In this document: positions 35,895-45,240 of the stretch, in pieces | Position numbering within the stretch: the first letter of the stretch is position 1 | Layout: each line of letters starts with the position of its first letter | Assembly (NCBI RefSeq): GCF_001679785.1 | Contig: NZ_CP016286.1 | Coordinates: 3,408,001-3,472,000, forward strand | DNA: 64,000 nucleotides | Reading direction: 5' to 3' | From: Rhizobium leguminosarum | Lineage (GTDB): Bacteria > Pseudomonadota > Alphaproteobacteria > Rhizobiales > Rhizobiaceae | Translations under genes and position numbers: made by a program | The notes under the pieces: model-generated | Told to the model about the DNA's origin: nothing | Database searches by the model: none | What the model saw: the letters and a program-made list of their open reading frames with translations, nothing else

Positions 35895-38111
35895 TCAGCC
35901 TGCCGCCTGGATGCGCGGCCGAGCTTCCGGCTCCGCTGCACGTCGCTCGTTCAGCATCTCGGTGATAAGGTCCGATGTCACAGGCTTTCCGAACAAATAG
36001 CCCTGCAGGCAGTCACAGCCGAAGAGGCGCATGGCGATCGCCTGCTCCTCGGTCTCGATGCCTTCGGCCGTCACCGGAATATCGAGCGAACGGGCAAGTG
36101 CTACCGTCGCCTGCAGCATCTCGCGCTGGCGTCTGTCTTCGCTCACGCCCATGACCAGCGAGCGGTCGATCTTGATGCGGTCGAAGCCGAACTGCCTGAG
36201 ATAGCCGATCGAGGAGAAGCCGGAGCCGAAATCATCGAGCGCCACCTTGACCCCCAGCCCCTTCAGCCGTTCGATCGACTGGCGGGTGCGCTGCGGATTC
36301 TGGATCATGTAGCCTTCGGTGATCTCAAGCGTGATGCGGCCGGCCTCGATCTCCGTCTGCTTCAGCACGTAGCGCACATAGTCGGTAAAGGCCGGATTGC
36401 GGAACTGGCCGGGCGAGACGTTGACGGAGACGTTGAGTTCCGGCCATTGCTTGGCCGTCTCGCAGGCCTTGCGCAGCACGAACAAGCCGAGCGATTCGAT
36501 GAGGCCGCTGGTTTCGGCGATCGGGATGAACAGCTCGGGCGAAACAGGGCCATGGCCTGGACGGTTCCAGCGCACCAGCGCTTCGACGCCGATCATCGCA
36601 TGCGTCGCCGCATCGATCAGCGGCTGGTAGGCAAGCGTCAGGTCACCGCTTTCGATGGCGATACGAAGATCGAGCTCCAACGCATTACGCTGCTCCCGAT
36701 CCGCATCCATCGACGGATCATAGAGCATCATCCGCGCGCGGCCGGCCTCCTTCGCCTTGTACATGGCAAGGTCGGAGCGGCGCACCAGCTCTTCACGCTC
36801 GACCGCACCCATAGGCGACATGGCGATGCCGATACTGGCTCCGACGACGACCACGCGGCGGCCGATCTCCAGCGGCTCGACCAGAAAATCGAGGATCTGC
36901 TCGGCCAGCTGCAGGGCGGCGGCATTCTCGCTGTCGGAGAGAAAGGCGATCGCAAATTCATCGCCGCCGATACGGGCGAGAACCGCACCCTGCGGAATGA
37001 GCACATCGAGCCCGGCCGCGACCGCACGGATCAACTGGTCGCCGGTGCCGTGGCCATAACTGTCATTGACTTCCTTGAAGCCATCAAGATCGAGATAGAG
37101 GAGCAGCACGTTGCGCTTGGCCTGGCATGCCTCGAGGACAAAACGATCGACGGCGAGCCCGAGACCGTCGCGATTGGAAAGGCCGCTCAGCCTGTCGCGC
37201 AACGCCTCCTCGCGGGCGCTGCCTTCCTCTGCCTTCAGGCGGCGGCCGGCAAGCCAGCCGATGACCAGCAGCACCACGAAGAACAATCCGACGAGGCCGA
37301 GCGCCTGGATGACCATCGGCCGCACCTGCGCATAGGCGATATCGCCCGGTGAACGCGAGGTCCAGACGAGCTTGCCGAGCGTTGCCCCCGTCGGATCGAC
37401 GATGGGTACGCGATAGTCGGCAGCAAAACTCGGCGGCGCCAGCCTCAGCCCGCCGATGACATAGGTCTCGCCGAGCGCGGTCACTCTATCGTCATCGAGA
37501 TGGCGGGCGAAAACAAGATAGCGGCGCTGGCCGGCGGGCGCATCCAGCGCACCGGACTTTTCCCGCACCAATGCCACGCCGACAGCGGCAATGCCGCGCT
37601 TGGTGGTGACGAAACCGACCGCCTGAGGACGATCGGCCGTGCCGCCCGCCTTCACCCTATCGAGCAGGATCCAGAGCGACGGCGCAAAGAAATCCGCGAG
37701 CGGCTCCTCCATCGGTTTGCCGTCGCGATAGGCCATGATCGCCTTCTTCTCGTCATCGATGACGATCGCCATGTCGAACAGCGAGCTGTTGACCGACATC
37801 TCGCCGTAATTGCTCACCGTCCAGGCCATACCGTCCGGCGCATAGACGTTGGCGGCGGCATCGTCCCAGGCGGCATAATCGTCGAGCGTCGCGCCGAGCT
37901 GATCCTCGAAAGTCTTCACCGCGCCGATCGTCGTTTCGCGCGAGCGCTCGTCATCCAGGAGATTGGCATTTTCGGTCACGCGTTCGAGCGCCGTCAGCAC
38001 CATGATGGTGACGACGGCGACGATGACTGCGAAGGAGAAAAGTACGCCGGTGACGGTAATGTGACGGCCTATTCCCGATCCCTTGCTCTGCGACTTCCCG
38101 ACTGCCTGCAT
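35895..38111 (-). CDS. CHASE4-like GGDEF-EAL cyclic-di-GMP protein
   Basis: Inner-membrane protein of 738 residues. Helices at about 22-44 and 272-294 enclose a periplasmic CHASE4-like sensor (LDDYAAWDDAA is the CHASE4 hallmark). A GGDEF domain with intact RIGGDEF follows, then an EAL domain with VEALVRW, NVSVNVSPGQFRN, DDFGSGFSSIGYL, KIDRSLV and TAEGIETEEQ; the usual ETES reads EITEG. Both activities look possible. The ATG at 38111 has AGGGAG upstream; the TTG at 38153 is less likely. Convergent with trhO with 18 bases between. Confidence 0.92.
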   Translation of the reverse strand: MQAVGKSQSKGSGIGRHITVTGVLFSFAVIVAVVTIMVLTALERVTENANLLDDERSRETTIGAVKTFEDQLGATLDDYAAWDDAAANVYAPDGMAWTVSNYGEMSVNSSLFDMAIVIDDEKKAIMAYRDGKPMEEPLADFFAPSLWILLDRVKAGGTADRPQAVGFVTTKRGIAAVGVALVREKSGALDAPAGQRRYLVFARHLDDDRVTALGETYVIGGLRLAPPSFAADYRVPIVDPTGATLGKLVWTSRSPGDIAYAQVRPMVIQALGLVGLFFVVLLVIGWLAGRRLKAEEGSAREEALRDRLSGLSNRDGLGLAVDRFVLEACQAKRNVLLLYLDLDGFKEVNDSYGHGTGDQLIRAVAAGLDVLIPQGAVLARIGGDEFAIAFLSDSENAAALQLAEQILDFLVEPLEIGRRVVVVGASIGIAMSPMGAVEREELVRRSDLAMYKAKEAGRARMMLYDPSMDADREQRNALELDLRIAIESGDLTLAYQPLIDAATHAMIGVEALVRWNRPGHGPVSPELFIPIAETSGLIESLGLFVLRKACETAKQWPELNVSVNVSPGQFRNPAFTDYVRYVLKQTEIEAGRITLEITEGYMIQNPQRTRQSIERLKGLGVKVALDDFGSGFSSIGYLRQFGFDRIKIDRSLVMGVSEDRRQREMLQATVALARSLDIPVTAEGIETEEQAIAMRLFGCDCLQGYLFGKPVTSDLITEMLNERRAAEPEARPRIQAAG

Positions 38112-38313
38112 AACGGCTCCCTGACCGGTGAACTTTGCCAGCCAAGGGTTCAAAAACGTTTAAACAACCGCCTGCTGCAGGTGTCTGACGATCGATTTTT
38201 GTCCGTGCCGACGGCTGTCGCGAAATTGACGGCAAGCAGCGTCAGCTTGCCGTGCCGCCGCAAGGTCAAGTTCAAAGGCCCCCCTGGATCAGGTGCCCGC
38301 CGGAGTAATCGCG

Positions 38314-39687
38314 CTAACTCGCTTGGTAATTGCCCTTCGGGAATTGAGCCGCAAGTTGGCGATACCATTTGCCGCTCATCTTCATCGTGCGCAACTGGGT
38401 CTGATAATCGACATGCACGAGGCCGAATCGCATGCGGTAGCCTTCCGCCCATTCGAAATTGTCCATCAAGCTCCAGGCGAAATAGCCGCGCAGGGGATAG
38501 CCGTCCTTTATGAGGCCGGCCACGACGTCGAGGTGATCGCCGAGATAGTCGAGACGCATCACATCGTCGACCGCGCCGTCGACGACATCGGTATTGTCGC
38601 AGGCGCCGTTCTCGGTGATGTAGCATTCCGGCAGGTCGTAGCGCCGGTAAAGGTCCTCGACCGAGAGCTTCAGGCCCGGCGCATAGATTTCCCAGCCGAT
38701 ATCGGTCTTGACGTCGCTTGCCGGCGGCGCTTCCACCGTCCAGGGAAAATCGCCCTTGCGTTCGGCATCGTCGGTGACCCGCTCGGGCTTATAATAGTTC
38801 AGGCCCCACCAGTCGAGTTTCTGGCTGATGAGTTTCAGATCGCCATCCTCGATGACGGGCATGCGATCGCCGAGCGCTTCGACGAATTCCTTGGGATACT
38901 CGCCCTTGAAGACGGGGTCGAAGAAAGCGCCGTTGTGGAACTGATGTGCACGCTCGGCGGCGGCGCGATCGGCCGGGCTGTCGGAGCCGGGAATGATCGA
39001 GGCGGCATTGAGCACGAGGCCGACCGGCACATTGGGGGCTTCCGAGCGAATCGCCTCGACGCCGAGGCCGTGTGCCAGGTTCATGTAATGCATTGCGTGA
39101 AGGGCGGCCTGCATGTTGCGCTCGCCAGGAGCATGAATGCCGTAGAGGTGGCTGAGCCAGACGATGCACCAGGGCTCGTTGAAGGTGGCGACACTGTCAA
39201 GACGATCCCCCAAGCGGTTCATCACCGTCTTGGCGTAGCGCTGATAGGCGTAGGCGGTCGAGCGCGCAGTCCAGCCGCCCTCGCCGGCGAGCAACAGAGG
39301 CAGGTCCCAATGGTAGAGCGTCGCGAAGGACTTGATGCCCCGCGCCTTGCAGCCGTCGACCAGCCGGTCGTAGAAATCGAGGCCGGCCTCGTTCACCGGA
39401 CCCGTACCGTCGGGGATAATGCGCGGCCAGGCGATCGAGAACCTGTAGGCTTCGACACCCATCTCCTTGATGAGATCGAGGTCCTGCTCCAGGCGATTGT
39501 AGTGGTCGCAGGCAACGTCGCCGTTATCGCGATTATGGACGCGGCCGGGCATATTGCAGAAAGCATCCCAGATGGATGGCTTGCGGCCATCGGTCTTGCT
39601 GGCACCTTCGATCTGGAAGGCGGCGGTGGCAACGCCGAAGGTGAAGTCGCCGGGAAAGCGCTCTGCGAGTTTCTTCGGATCGATCAT
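38314..39687 (-). CDS. GH1 beta-glucosidase
   Basis: A 457-residue cytosolic glycosidase of family GH1. The acid/base Glu is in TFNEPW and the nucleophile Glu in ITENGA; FGVATAAFQIEG, YRFSIAWPRI, ATLYHWDLP, WWGLNYY and WSLMDNFEWAEGY are standard GH1 motifs. No signal peptide. It likely cleaves short beta-glucosides such as cellobiose or plant aryl-glucosides. GH1 also includes 6-phospho-beta-glycosidases; I see no clear phosphate-site signature. Single gene with a 200-base leader region. Confidence 0.95.
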   Translation of the reverse strand: MIDPKKLAERFPGDFTFGVATAAFQIEGASKTDGRKPSIWDAFCNMPGRVHNRDNGDVACDHYNRLEQDLDLIKEMGVEAYRFSIAWPRIIPDGTGPVNEAGLDFYDRLVDGCKARGIKSFATLYHWDLPLLLAGEGGWTARSTAYAYQRYAKTVMNRLGDRLDSVATFNEPWCIVWLSHLYGIHAPGERNMQAALHAMHYMNLAHGLGVEAIRSEAPNVPVGLVLNAASIIPGSDSPADRAAAERAHQFHNGAFFDPVFKGEYPKEFVEALGDRMPVIEDGDLKLISQKLDWWGLNYYKPERVTDDAERKGDFPWTVEAPPASDVKTDIGWEIYAPGLKLSVEDLYRRYDLPECYITENGACDNTDVVDGAVDDVMRLDYLGDHLDVVAGLIKDGYPLRGYFAWSLMDNFEWAEGYRMRFGLVHVDYQTQLRTMKMSGKWYRQLAAQFPKGNYQAS

Positions 39688-39937
39688 CTGTAAATCCTAT
39701 CTCTCAGGTTCAGCCGTTTGCGCCGGATTTAGCCAAGCCTGCGGGCAAAGTACAGGCTGGCGGCGAGAAAAACTGCAACGTTGCAGGAGGAAAAACAGGA
39801 CAGCTGCAACGCCGCTGCAGCCGCCCCTCCCCCACCGCGCAGCCGCCCTCATAACAACAATGTCAGCAGTCGTGACTTGGCCGTTGAGACCGCGATCCTT
39901 ACACGGGAAATGGCATCACAAATATGAAAGGGATCCA

Positions 39938-40341
39938 ATGCTCTCTTCGGTCCATTCGCTGCAGCCTCATCTGCTGAGCCTATTGCGCATTGTCTCGTCA
40001 CTCGTGCTTTTCAGCTACGGAACACAGAAAATCCTGCACTTTCCGGCTGCGGCAAGCGTGCCGCCCGCGGGCTCGCTCTCCTGGATTGCCGGGTTGCTGG
40101 AACTCACCTTTGGCTTCCTGGTCCTGGTGGATTCCAGACCCGTATCGCAGCCTTCGTGCTCTCGGGCCTCATGGCCTTCGCCTATTTCATCGGGCATGCG
40201 TCGAAGGGCATCTATCCAGCTCAGAACGGCGGCGTCGCGGCGATCCTGTTCTGCTTCGTGTTTCTTTATCTGGTGGCGGCAGGTGCCGGACCGTTGAGCG
40301 TCGACAATCTGCTCAAGCGCGGGCGCACTGCTACTGCCTGA
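39938..40341 (+). pseudogene. DoxX-family membrane protein interrupted by a frameshift
   Basis: The first frame gives MLSSVHSLQPHLLSLLRIV and two helices, ending GFLVLV at about 40130, then turns to Arg/Ser/Pro-rich nonsense. A second frame starting about 40132 continues FQTRIAAFVLSGLMAFAYF and runs to the TGA at 40339-40341. Together they form a normal 134-residue, four-helix DoxX protein; one base is missing between about 40126 and 40132. It could be a true pseudogene or a sequencing error. GGGATCC precedes the ATG. Confidence 0.75.
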
Positions 40342-40350
40342 CCAAATATA

Positions 40351-40387
40351 CAAAATGCCGAGGCGGCTTGACCCCGCCTCGGCGCTT
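40351..40387. terminator. Bidirectional terminator between DoxX and the oxidoreductase gene
   Basis: Perfect 10-bp stem GCCGAGGCGG (40357-40366) / CCGCCTCGGC (40374-40383) with a 7-base loop, flanked by AAAA on the left and GCTTTC on the right, so it serves the minus-strand gene best. Confidence 0.7.
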
Positions 40388-40412
40388 TCATGGCGCAATC
40401 CAGATCGGTAAT

Positions 40413-41600
40413 TCAGACCTTGACCCAGGCGCCGTTCTTCTTCGAAGACGCGACGCAGGCTTCGACGAAAGCCACACCCTTCACGCCGTCATCGACGGTG
40501 GGGTAGACCACTGCCTTGTCCACGGCCTTGCCCTTCTTGCGGGCGTTGATCGCATGCGCGGCTTCGGTGTAGATCGTCGCAAAGGCTTCGAGATAACCTT
40601 CCGGATGCCCGGATGGCACGCGCGTGACACGGCCGGCAGCCGCGCCTGAACCGGCGCCACCCCGGGTGATCAGCCGCTTCGGCTCGCCGAAAGGCGTGTA
40701 CCACAAGTAGTTCGGGTCCTTCTGGGTCCATTCCAGCCCGCCCTTGGTGCCGTAGACGCGGACCATCAGACCATTTTCATGGCCGGGCGCCACCTGGCTG
40801 CACCAGAGCATTCCCTTGGCCGGCTTCTCAGAGCCCTTCGCCTTGAAGCGCAGCATGACATGGGCGTTGTCGTCCAGCCGGCGGCCCGGAACGAAGCTGT
40901 CGAGATCGGCGGCGAGGCTGTCGAGTTCCAGGCCGGTGATGAAGGCGGCGAGATTATAGGCATGCGTGCCGATATCGCCGGTCGAGCCGCCGACGCCGGA
41001 CTGTGCCGGATCGGTGCGCCAGGCGGCCTGCTTCTGGCCGGTTTGCTCGACCGCTTCCGTGAGCCAGTCCTGCGGATATTCGGCCTGGACGACGCGGATG
41101 TCGCCGAGTTCGCCGTTCGCGATCATCTCGCGCGCCTGGCGGACCATCGGATAGCCGGTGTAATTATGCGTCAGCACGAACAGCGCGCCGCTCTCGTCGG
41201 CGATCTTCTTCAGCTTCTTCGCATCGGCAAGGTTGGACGTCAGCGGCTTGTCGCAGATGACGTGGATGCCGCGCTTGAGGAATTCTTTGGCCGCATCGTA
41301 ATGCACATGGTTCGGCGTGACGATCGCCACCGCCTCGATGCCGTTTTTCAGCTTCGCCTCGCGGATCGCCATCTCGCGATAGCTGGAATAGGTCCGCGAC
41401 GGATCGAGGCCGAGGTCGCGGCCGGATGCGATCGCCTTTTCGGGCGAAGCCGACAGCGCGCCGGCAATGAGATCGTACTGATCGTCGATGCGTGCCGCTA
41501 TACGGTGCACCGCGCCGATAAACGCGCCCGCGCCGCCGCCCACCATGCCGAGCCGGATGCGCGGCTCGCGTGTCTGTTCGGATGATGCTTCGATTGCCAT
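40413..41600 (-). CDS. Gfo/Idh/MocA-family oxidoreductase
   Basis: NAD(P)-dependent sugar or inositol dehydrogenase of 395 residues. The Rossmann part opens LGMVGGGAGAFIGAVHR, with NHVHYDAAKEFLKRGIHVICDKPLTS, cited by HVICDKPLTS, providing the catalytic Lys of EKPxx type as DKPLT, and GGSTGDIGTHAYNLAAF, cited by GDIGTHAYNL, for the His. Downstream TIM-barrel isomerase and sugar ABC genes suggest sugar catabolism; the substrate is unknown. AGGAGGAATCA precedes the ATG at 41600. Confidence 0.9.
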   Translation of the reverse strand: MAIEASSEQTREPRIRLGMVGGGAGAFIGAVHRIAARIDDQYDLIAGALSASPEKAIASGRDLGLDPSRTYSSYREMAIREAKLKNGIEAVAIVTPNHVHYDAAKEFLKRGIHVICDKPLTSNLADAKKLKKIADESGALFVLTHNYTGYPMVRQAREMIANGELGDIRVVQAEYPQDWLTEAVEQTGQKQAAWRTDPAQSGVGGSTGDIGTHAYNLAAFITGLELDSLAADLDSFVPGRRLDDNAHVMLRFKAKGSEKPAKGMLWCSQVAPGHENGLMVRVYGTKGGLEWTQKDPNYLWYTPFGEPKRLITRGGAGSGAAAGRVTRVPSGHPEGYLEAFATIYTEAAHAINARKKGKAVDKAVVYPTVDDGVKGVAFVEACVASSKKNGAWVKV

Positions 41601-41636
41601 TGATTCCTCCTGAAATTTGAACTTGGCGCGGATATG

Positions 41637-41770
41637 CCCCTCATCCGGCTGCCGCCACCTTCTCCCTGCTCGCGGGGAGAAGGTGTATGCCGCAGCGTCT
41701 TTTCCGCTCTCGACGCTTGGTCGGGCAAGTCCCCTCGCCCCGTTTACGGGGAGAGGGTTAGGGTGAGGGG
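41637..41770. repeat. Palindromic CCCCTCATCCG-type intergenic repeat (copy 1)
   Basis: Begins CCCCTCATCCGG and ends GGGTGAGGGG, so the ends are inverted; inside is a hairpin of ACCTTCTCCC with GGGGAGAAGGT. The same family recurs at 49407-49520 and is a common rhizobial intergenic repeat. It lies between the oxidoreductase and isomerase genes. Confidence 0.75.
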
Positions 41771-41792
41771 CAACCAACCAATATGAACTGAT

Positions 41793-42848
41793 TTAGGAAA
41801 GCCCCAGCATTCGCCGGTTGGCCGCCTGGTCTGTGCCGCTGCCCGCGAAATCGTCGAAAGCTTTCTCGGTGACGCGGATGATATGGGCGGCAACGAATTC
41901 GGCGCCTTCGCGGGCGCCGTCTTCCGGATGCTTCAGCGCGCATTCCCATTCGACCACGGCCCAGCCGTCGAAATTATTCGCCGTCATCTTCGAAAACACC
42001 GCGCCGAAATCGACCTGGCCGTCGCCGAGCGAACGGAACCGGCCGGCACGTTCGACCCAGCCCTGATAGCCGCCGTAGACGCCCTGGCGCCCGGTCGGAT
42101 TGAACTCCGCATCCTTTACGTGGAACATCTTGATGCGGTCCTTATAGATGTCGATATTGTCGAGATAATCGAGGCACTGCAGGACATAGTGCGAGGGATC
42201 GTAGAGCATGTTGGCGCGCGGATGGTTCTTCACCCGCTCCAGGAACATCTCGAAGGTGATGCCGTCATGCAGGTCCTCGCCCGGGTGGATCTCGTAGCAG
42301 ACGTCGATACCGTTCTCGTCCGCATGGTTGAGGATCGGCGTCCAGCGGCGGGCGAGTTCGTCGAAGGCAGTCTCGACCAGACCGGCAGGACGCTGCGGCC
42401 AGGGATAGATGAAGGGCCAGGCAAGCGCGCCGGAGAAGGTCGCATGCGCCGTAAGCCCGAGGTTCTTGGATGCGGTCAGCGCCATCTTGACCTGCTCGAC
42501 CGCCCATTCCTGACGCGCTTTCGGATTGCCGCGCACCTCCGGTGCAGCAAACCCGTCGAAGGCTTCGTCATAGGCCGGGTGAACGGCGACGAGCTGGCCT
42601 TGCAGATGGGTGGAGAGTTCGGTGATCTCGATGCCGTTTTCGCGAGCCTTGCCGGCGAATTCGTCGCAATAGGCCTTGGATGTGGCAGCCTTTTTGAGAT
42701 CAATCAGCTGGCTGGCCCAGGTCGGCACCTGGACGCCCTTGTAACCGATGTCGGCCGCCCATTTGGTGATGGCGTCCCACGAATTGAAAGGAGCGGTATC
42801 GCCCGCGAACTGGCCAAGGAAAAGGCCGGGGCCCTTGATCGTCTTCAT
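41793..42848 (-). CDS. Sugar phosphate isomerase/epimerase-type TIM-barrel protein
   Basis: A 351-residue protein of the xylose-isomerase-like AP endonuclease-2 barrel family. It has GPGLFLGQFAGDTAPFNSW at the start and metal-site segments CYEIHPGEDLHDG (Glu, His, Asp), MLYDPSHYVLQ, MFHVKDAEFN (His, Asp) and VVEWECA (Glu). These match sugar 3-keto-epimerase/isomerase-type enzymes found with Gfo/Idh dehydrogenases. Same strand as the Gfo/Idh gene and probably one operon despite the repeat between them. AGGGAGGAATCTGAC precedes the ATG. Confidence 0.88.
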   Translation of the reverse strand: MKTIKGPGLFLGQFAGDTAPFNSWDAITKWAADIGYKGVQVPTWASQLIDLKKAATSKAYCDEFAGKARENGIEITELSTHLQGQLVAVHPAYDEAFDGFAAPEVRGNPKARQEWAVEQVKMALTASKNLGLTAHATFSGALAWPFIYPWPQRPAGLVETAFDELARRWTPILNHADENGIDVCYEIHPGEDLHDGITFEMFLERVKNHPRANMLYDPSHYVLQCLDYLDNIDIYKDRIKMFHVKDAEFNPTGRQGVYGGYQGWVERAGRFRSLGDGQVDFGAVFSKMTANNFDGWAVVEWECALKHPEDGAREGAEFVAAHIIRVTEKAFDDFAGSGTDQAANRRMLGLS

Positions 42849-42873
42849 GTCAGATTCCTCCCTGAATATCGAC

Positions 42874-42887
42874 CGTAAACGTTTCTG
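42874..42887. promoter_or_regulatory. LacI-type operator-like site before the isomerase gene
   Basis: CGTAAACGTTTC (42874-42885) contains the palindrome AAACGTTT, close to the TGTAAA-N2-TTTACA form seen at 46810. It lies 26 bases upstream of the isomerase ATG, a plausible repressor position. Confidence 0.45.
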
Positions 42888-43048
42888 AAGTGTTGTAGCA
42901 CGCTATTTGGCGGGAGCAAGGCGCCTCCTCGCCCTTGCGTCGAATTTGGCGCGAGGCCAGATGCGATATGGCTGCGAGCTAATCATGATGGGCTTTGGCG
43001 GGCAAGAGGTACGTGCAGCATTTTCGGCCAGCCGCTGTATGGAAGCAT

Positions 43049-43081
43049 AAAAAATGCGCCCATCCTTTCGAATGGGCGCAT
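43049..43081 (-). terminator. Terminator of the sugar ABC operon
   Basis: On the minus strand a stem ATGCGCCCATT / ATGGGCGCAT with a short loop is followed by TTTTTTAT. It lies 17 bases after the binding-protein stop and marks the end of the ABC operon. Confidence 0.8.
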
Positions 43082-43097
43082 GTCTCAAGTCGATGGA

Positions 43098-44045
43098 TCA
43101 GAACGGCGAGTCCGGGAAATAGAAGTCCTTGGCATTCTCCTTGGTGATGAGCGTCGCATCGAGAATGTAGCTGCCATGAACCGGCACCTGATCGTAGAGG
43201 GCCGCAGCCGTCAGCTCCATCGCCGTCCCGACCATTGCCGGCGGATAGAGAACGTCGACCGGGATCAGCTTGTCGCCGTCCATGACCTTCTTGACCATGT
43301 CCTTGGAGCCGGCACCGGCGACGACATACTTGATGTCGGTGCGCTTGGCCTGCTCGATCGCCTGCAGAACGCCGACGGCCATGTCGTCATCCTGGCACCA
43401 TACGACGTCGATCTTCTGGTACTTGGTCAGGTAGTCCTGCATGACCTTGAAGGCATCGTCGCGGTTCCAGTTGCCGTACTGGCGGTCGAGAACCTTGACG
43501 TTCGAGCCGGCAATGCCCTTGTCGAAGCCGTCCTGGCGCTGCTGATCGATCGGGATCGGCAGACCGCGGATGATGACGACTTCGGCGTCCGGCGTCGTGT
43601 CCTTGATGTACTTGCCGGCGACTTCGCCGAGAGCCGGGTTGTTGCCGGCGACATAGAGGTCGCGCACGGAATTGTCGTTATTGCTCGGCGCGCGGTCGAC
43701 GAGGGCGACGAACTTGCCCTTGGCCTTGACTTCCTTGATGGCGTTGACGAGCGGATCCGGATCCGACGGCAGGATGACGAGGGCGTCGATGCCTTGCGTA
43801 TCGAGATCCTGCACGGCGTTGGCCTGGCTGGCGGCGTCCGGCGAGGTCTTGACGATGACGTTGAGACCGGGATGTTCGGCCATCAGCAGCTTTGCGACGC
43901 GTTCGGCATGGAACACGACGCCCGACGTCCAACCGTGGTCGGCGGCTGGAATGGATACGCCGATCGTGAATTTCTTGTCCTGGGCGTGAGCGGCGCCGGC
44001 GAACGTCACCGCCGCAACCGCCAGGCCCAACATCAATTTACGCAT
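43098..44045 (-). CDS. Sugar ABC transporter substrate-binding protein (RbsB type)
   Basis: A 315-residue periplasmic binding protein of the ribose/galactose cluster B type. Signal peptide cut after AHA near residue 21. The mature part reads KKFTIGVSIPAADHGWTSGV, cited by SIPAADHGW, FVALVDRAPSNNDNSVRD, cited by VDRAPS, VVIIRGLPIPIDQQRQDGF and WCQDDDMAVGVLQAI. Last gene of an ABC unit; a 16-bp tandem repeat array fills the gap before it. Which sugar is bound cannot be read from the sequence, but the divergent LacI and adjacent xylose genes favour a pentose or related sugar. Confidence 0.92.
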   Translation of the reverse strand: MRKLMLGLAVAAVTFAGAAHAQDKKFTIGVSIPAADHGWTSGVVFHAERVAKLLMAEHPGLNVIVKTSPDAASQANAVQDLDTQGIDALVILPSDPDPLVNAIKEVKAKGKFVALVDRAPSNNDNSVRDLYVAGNNPALGEVAGKYIKDTTPDAEVVIIRGLPIPIDQQRQDGFDKGIAGSNVKVLDRQYGNWNRDDAFKVMQDYLTKYQKIDVVWCQDDDMAVGVLQAIEQAKRTDIKYVVAGAGSKDMVKKVMDGDKLIPVDVLYPPAMVGTAMELTAAALYDQVPVHGSYILDATLITKENAKDFYFPDSPF

Positions 44046-44095
44046 GCTATTTCCTCCCAATAGTTCAGGGACTTCCATACGGGACCGGACGCCCT

Positions 44096-44158
44096 GTAAG
44101 CCCGATCAATTGTAGCCCGGGCCAATTGTAAGCCCGGTCAATTCAAGATTTGCCAATT
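44096..44158. repeat. 16-bp tandem repeat array between permease and binding-protein genes
   Basis: Three head-to-tail 16-bp units at 44096-44111, 44112-44127 and 44128-44143: GTAAGCCCGATCAATT, GTAGCCCGGGCCAATT and GTAAGCCCGGTCAATT. A fourth partial unit CAAGATTTGCCAATT (44144-44158) ends at the permease stop. The whole array lies in a 112-base gap in the operon mRNA. Confidence 0.8.
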
Positions 44159-45162
44159 TATGATTTGCGCACCAGCGAGCGCTGGACGAACATGGCGATG
44201 ATGATGATCGCACCCTGGATGGCGCCGATCAGATACTCGCTGATGAAATTCGAAAGCAGCATGATGTTGCCGACCAATTCAAGAATGAAGGCGCCGCAGA
44301 TCGTGCCCCAGACCCTGCCCGCGCCACCCTTGAGCGCCGTGCCGCCGACGACGACGGCGGTGATCGCCTGCAGTTCCCACAGAATACCGGTCGTCGCCGA
44401 GGTCGAGCCAAGACGGGGAACGTAGAGCAGCACGGCAATGGCGACGCACAATCCCTGTATGACGAAGGCGATCGTCCGCACACGGTTGACCGCGATGCCC
44501 GAATAGCGGGCGACATCGCTGTTTGATCCGACCGCGACGACGTGGCGCCCGTAACGGGTGCGATAGAGGATGAAGGCAGCAACCGCCGTCACCGCCAGGA
44601 TCACCACGATCGGCACCGGTATGCCGGCGATACTGCCGAAATAAGCAGGGCGATAGAGCGTCTGGATATCGGCGGAGCGAAGCGTGATCGCGCCGCCCTG
44701 CGACAGCCACGTCGTCAGGCCGCGATAGATGCCCATCGTGCCGAGCGTCGCGATGAAGGGCTCGATCCTGCCGACCGTCGTGATCAGGCCGTTCGCCAGG
44801 CCGCAGAGTGCGCCGGCAACCATGGTGAAGACGACCGCGACCACCAGCATCAAAGCCGGATTTTCGATGGCGCCCGAATTCATCAGCAGGATCATCAGGC
44901 TGGCGACGAAGGCCACCATCGAGCCTACCGACAGATCGAGATCCCCCGCTGATATCACGAAGGTCGCACCGACCGCGATAATGGCGATGAAGGCGCTGCG
45001 CGTCGCGACATTGGCAAGGTTGGTGATGCCGATGAAATTAGGGTTGACCAGGGCTCCGACGATCAGCAGCAACGCCAGGGCGACGAAGGGCGCGACCGCA
45101 CGCAGGTCGACATCCCGCCAGGATCGGCGCCGGATTTCCCTGGTCTCCTCGTTGACACTCAT
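44158..45162 (-). CDS. Sugar ABC transporter permease (RbsC type)
   Basis: A 334-residue inner-membrane permease with about ten helices. The cluster carries the RbsC features: FVISAGDLDLSVGSMVAF, GALCGLANGLITTVGRIEPFIATLGTM by its centre GRIEPFIATLGTM, VVAVGSNSDVARYSGI and AVVVGGTALKGGAGRVWGT by its centre GGTALKGGAGRVWG, where the last is the ATPase-contact loop. Second gene of the ABC operon, 78 bases after the ATPase. Start ATG at 45162 with GGGAGG 12 bases upstream; the TTG at 45174 sits directly on that site and is less likely. Confidence 0.92.
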   Translation of the reverse strand: MSVNEETREIRRRSWRDVDLRAVAPFVALALLLIVGALVNPNFIGITNLANVATRSAFIAIIAVGATFVISAGDLDLSVGSMVAFVASLMILLMNSGAIENPALMLVVAVVFTMVAGALCGLANGLITTVGRIEPFIATLGTMGIYRGLTTWLSQGGAITLRSADIQTLYRPAYFGSIAGIPVPIVVILAVTAVAAFILYRTRYGRHVVAVGSNSDVARYSGIAVNRVRTIAFVIQGLCVAIAVLLYVPRLGSTSATTGILWELQAITAVVVGGTALKGGAGRVWGTICGAFILELVGNIMLLSNFISEYLIGAIQGAIIIIAMFVQRSLVRKS

Positions 45163-45240
45163 TTCCAAAACCAACCTCCCGTCCCATATTTTCTGGGAAT
45201 CTTATCTGTCGCCCTGATCGGCAAAGCCTTGCTTCAGCCC

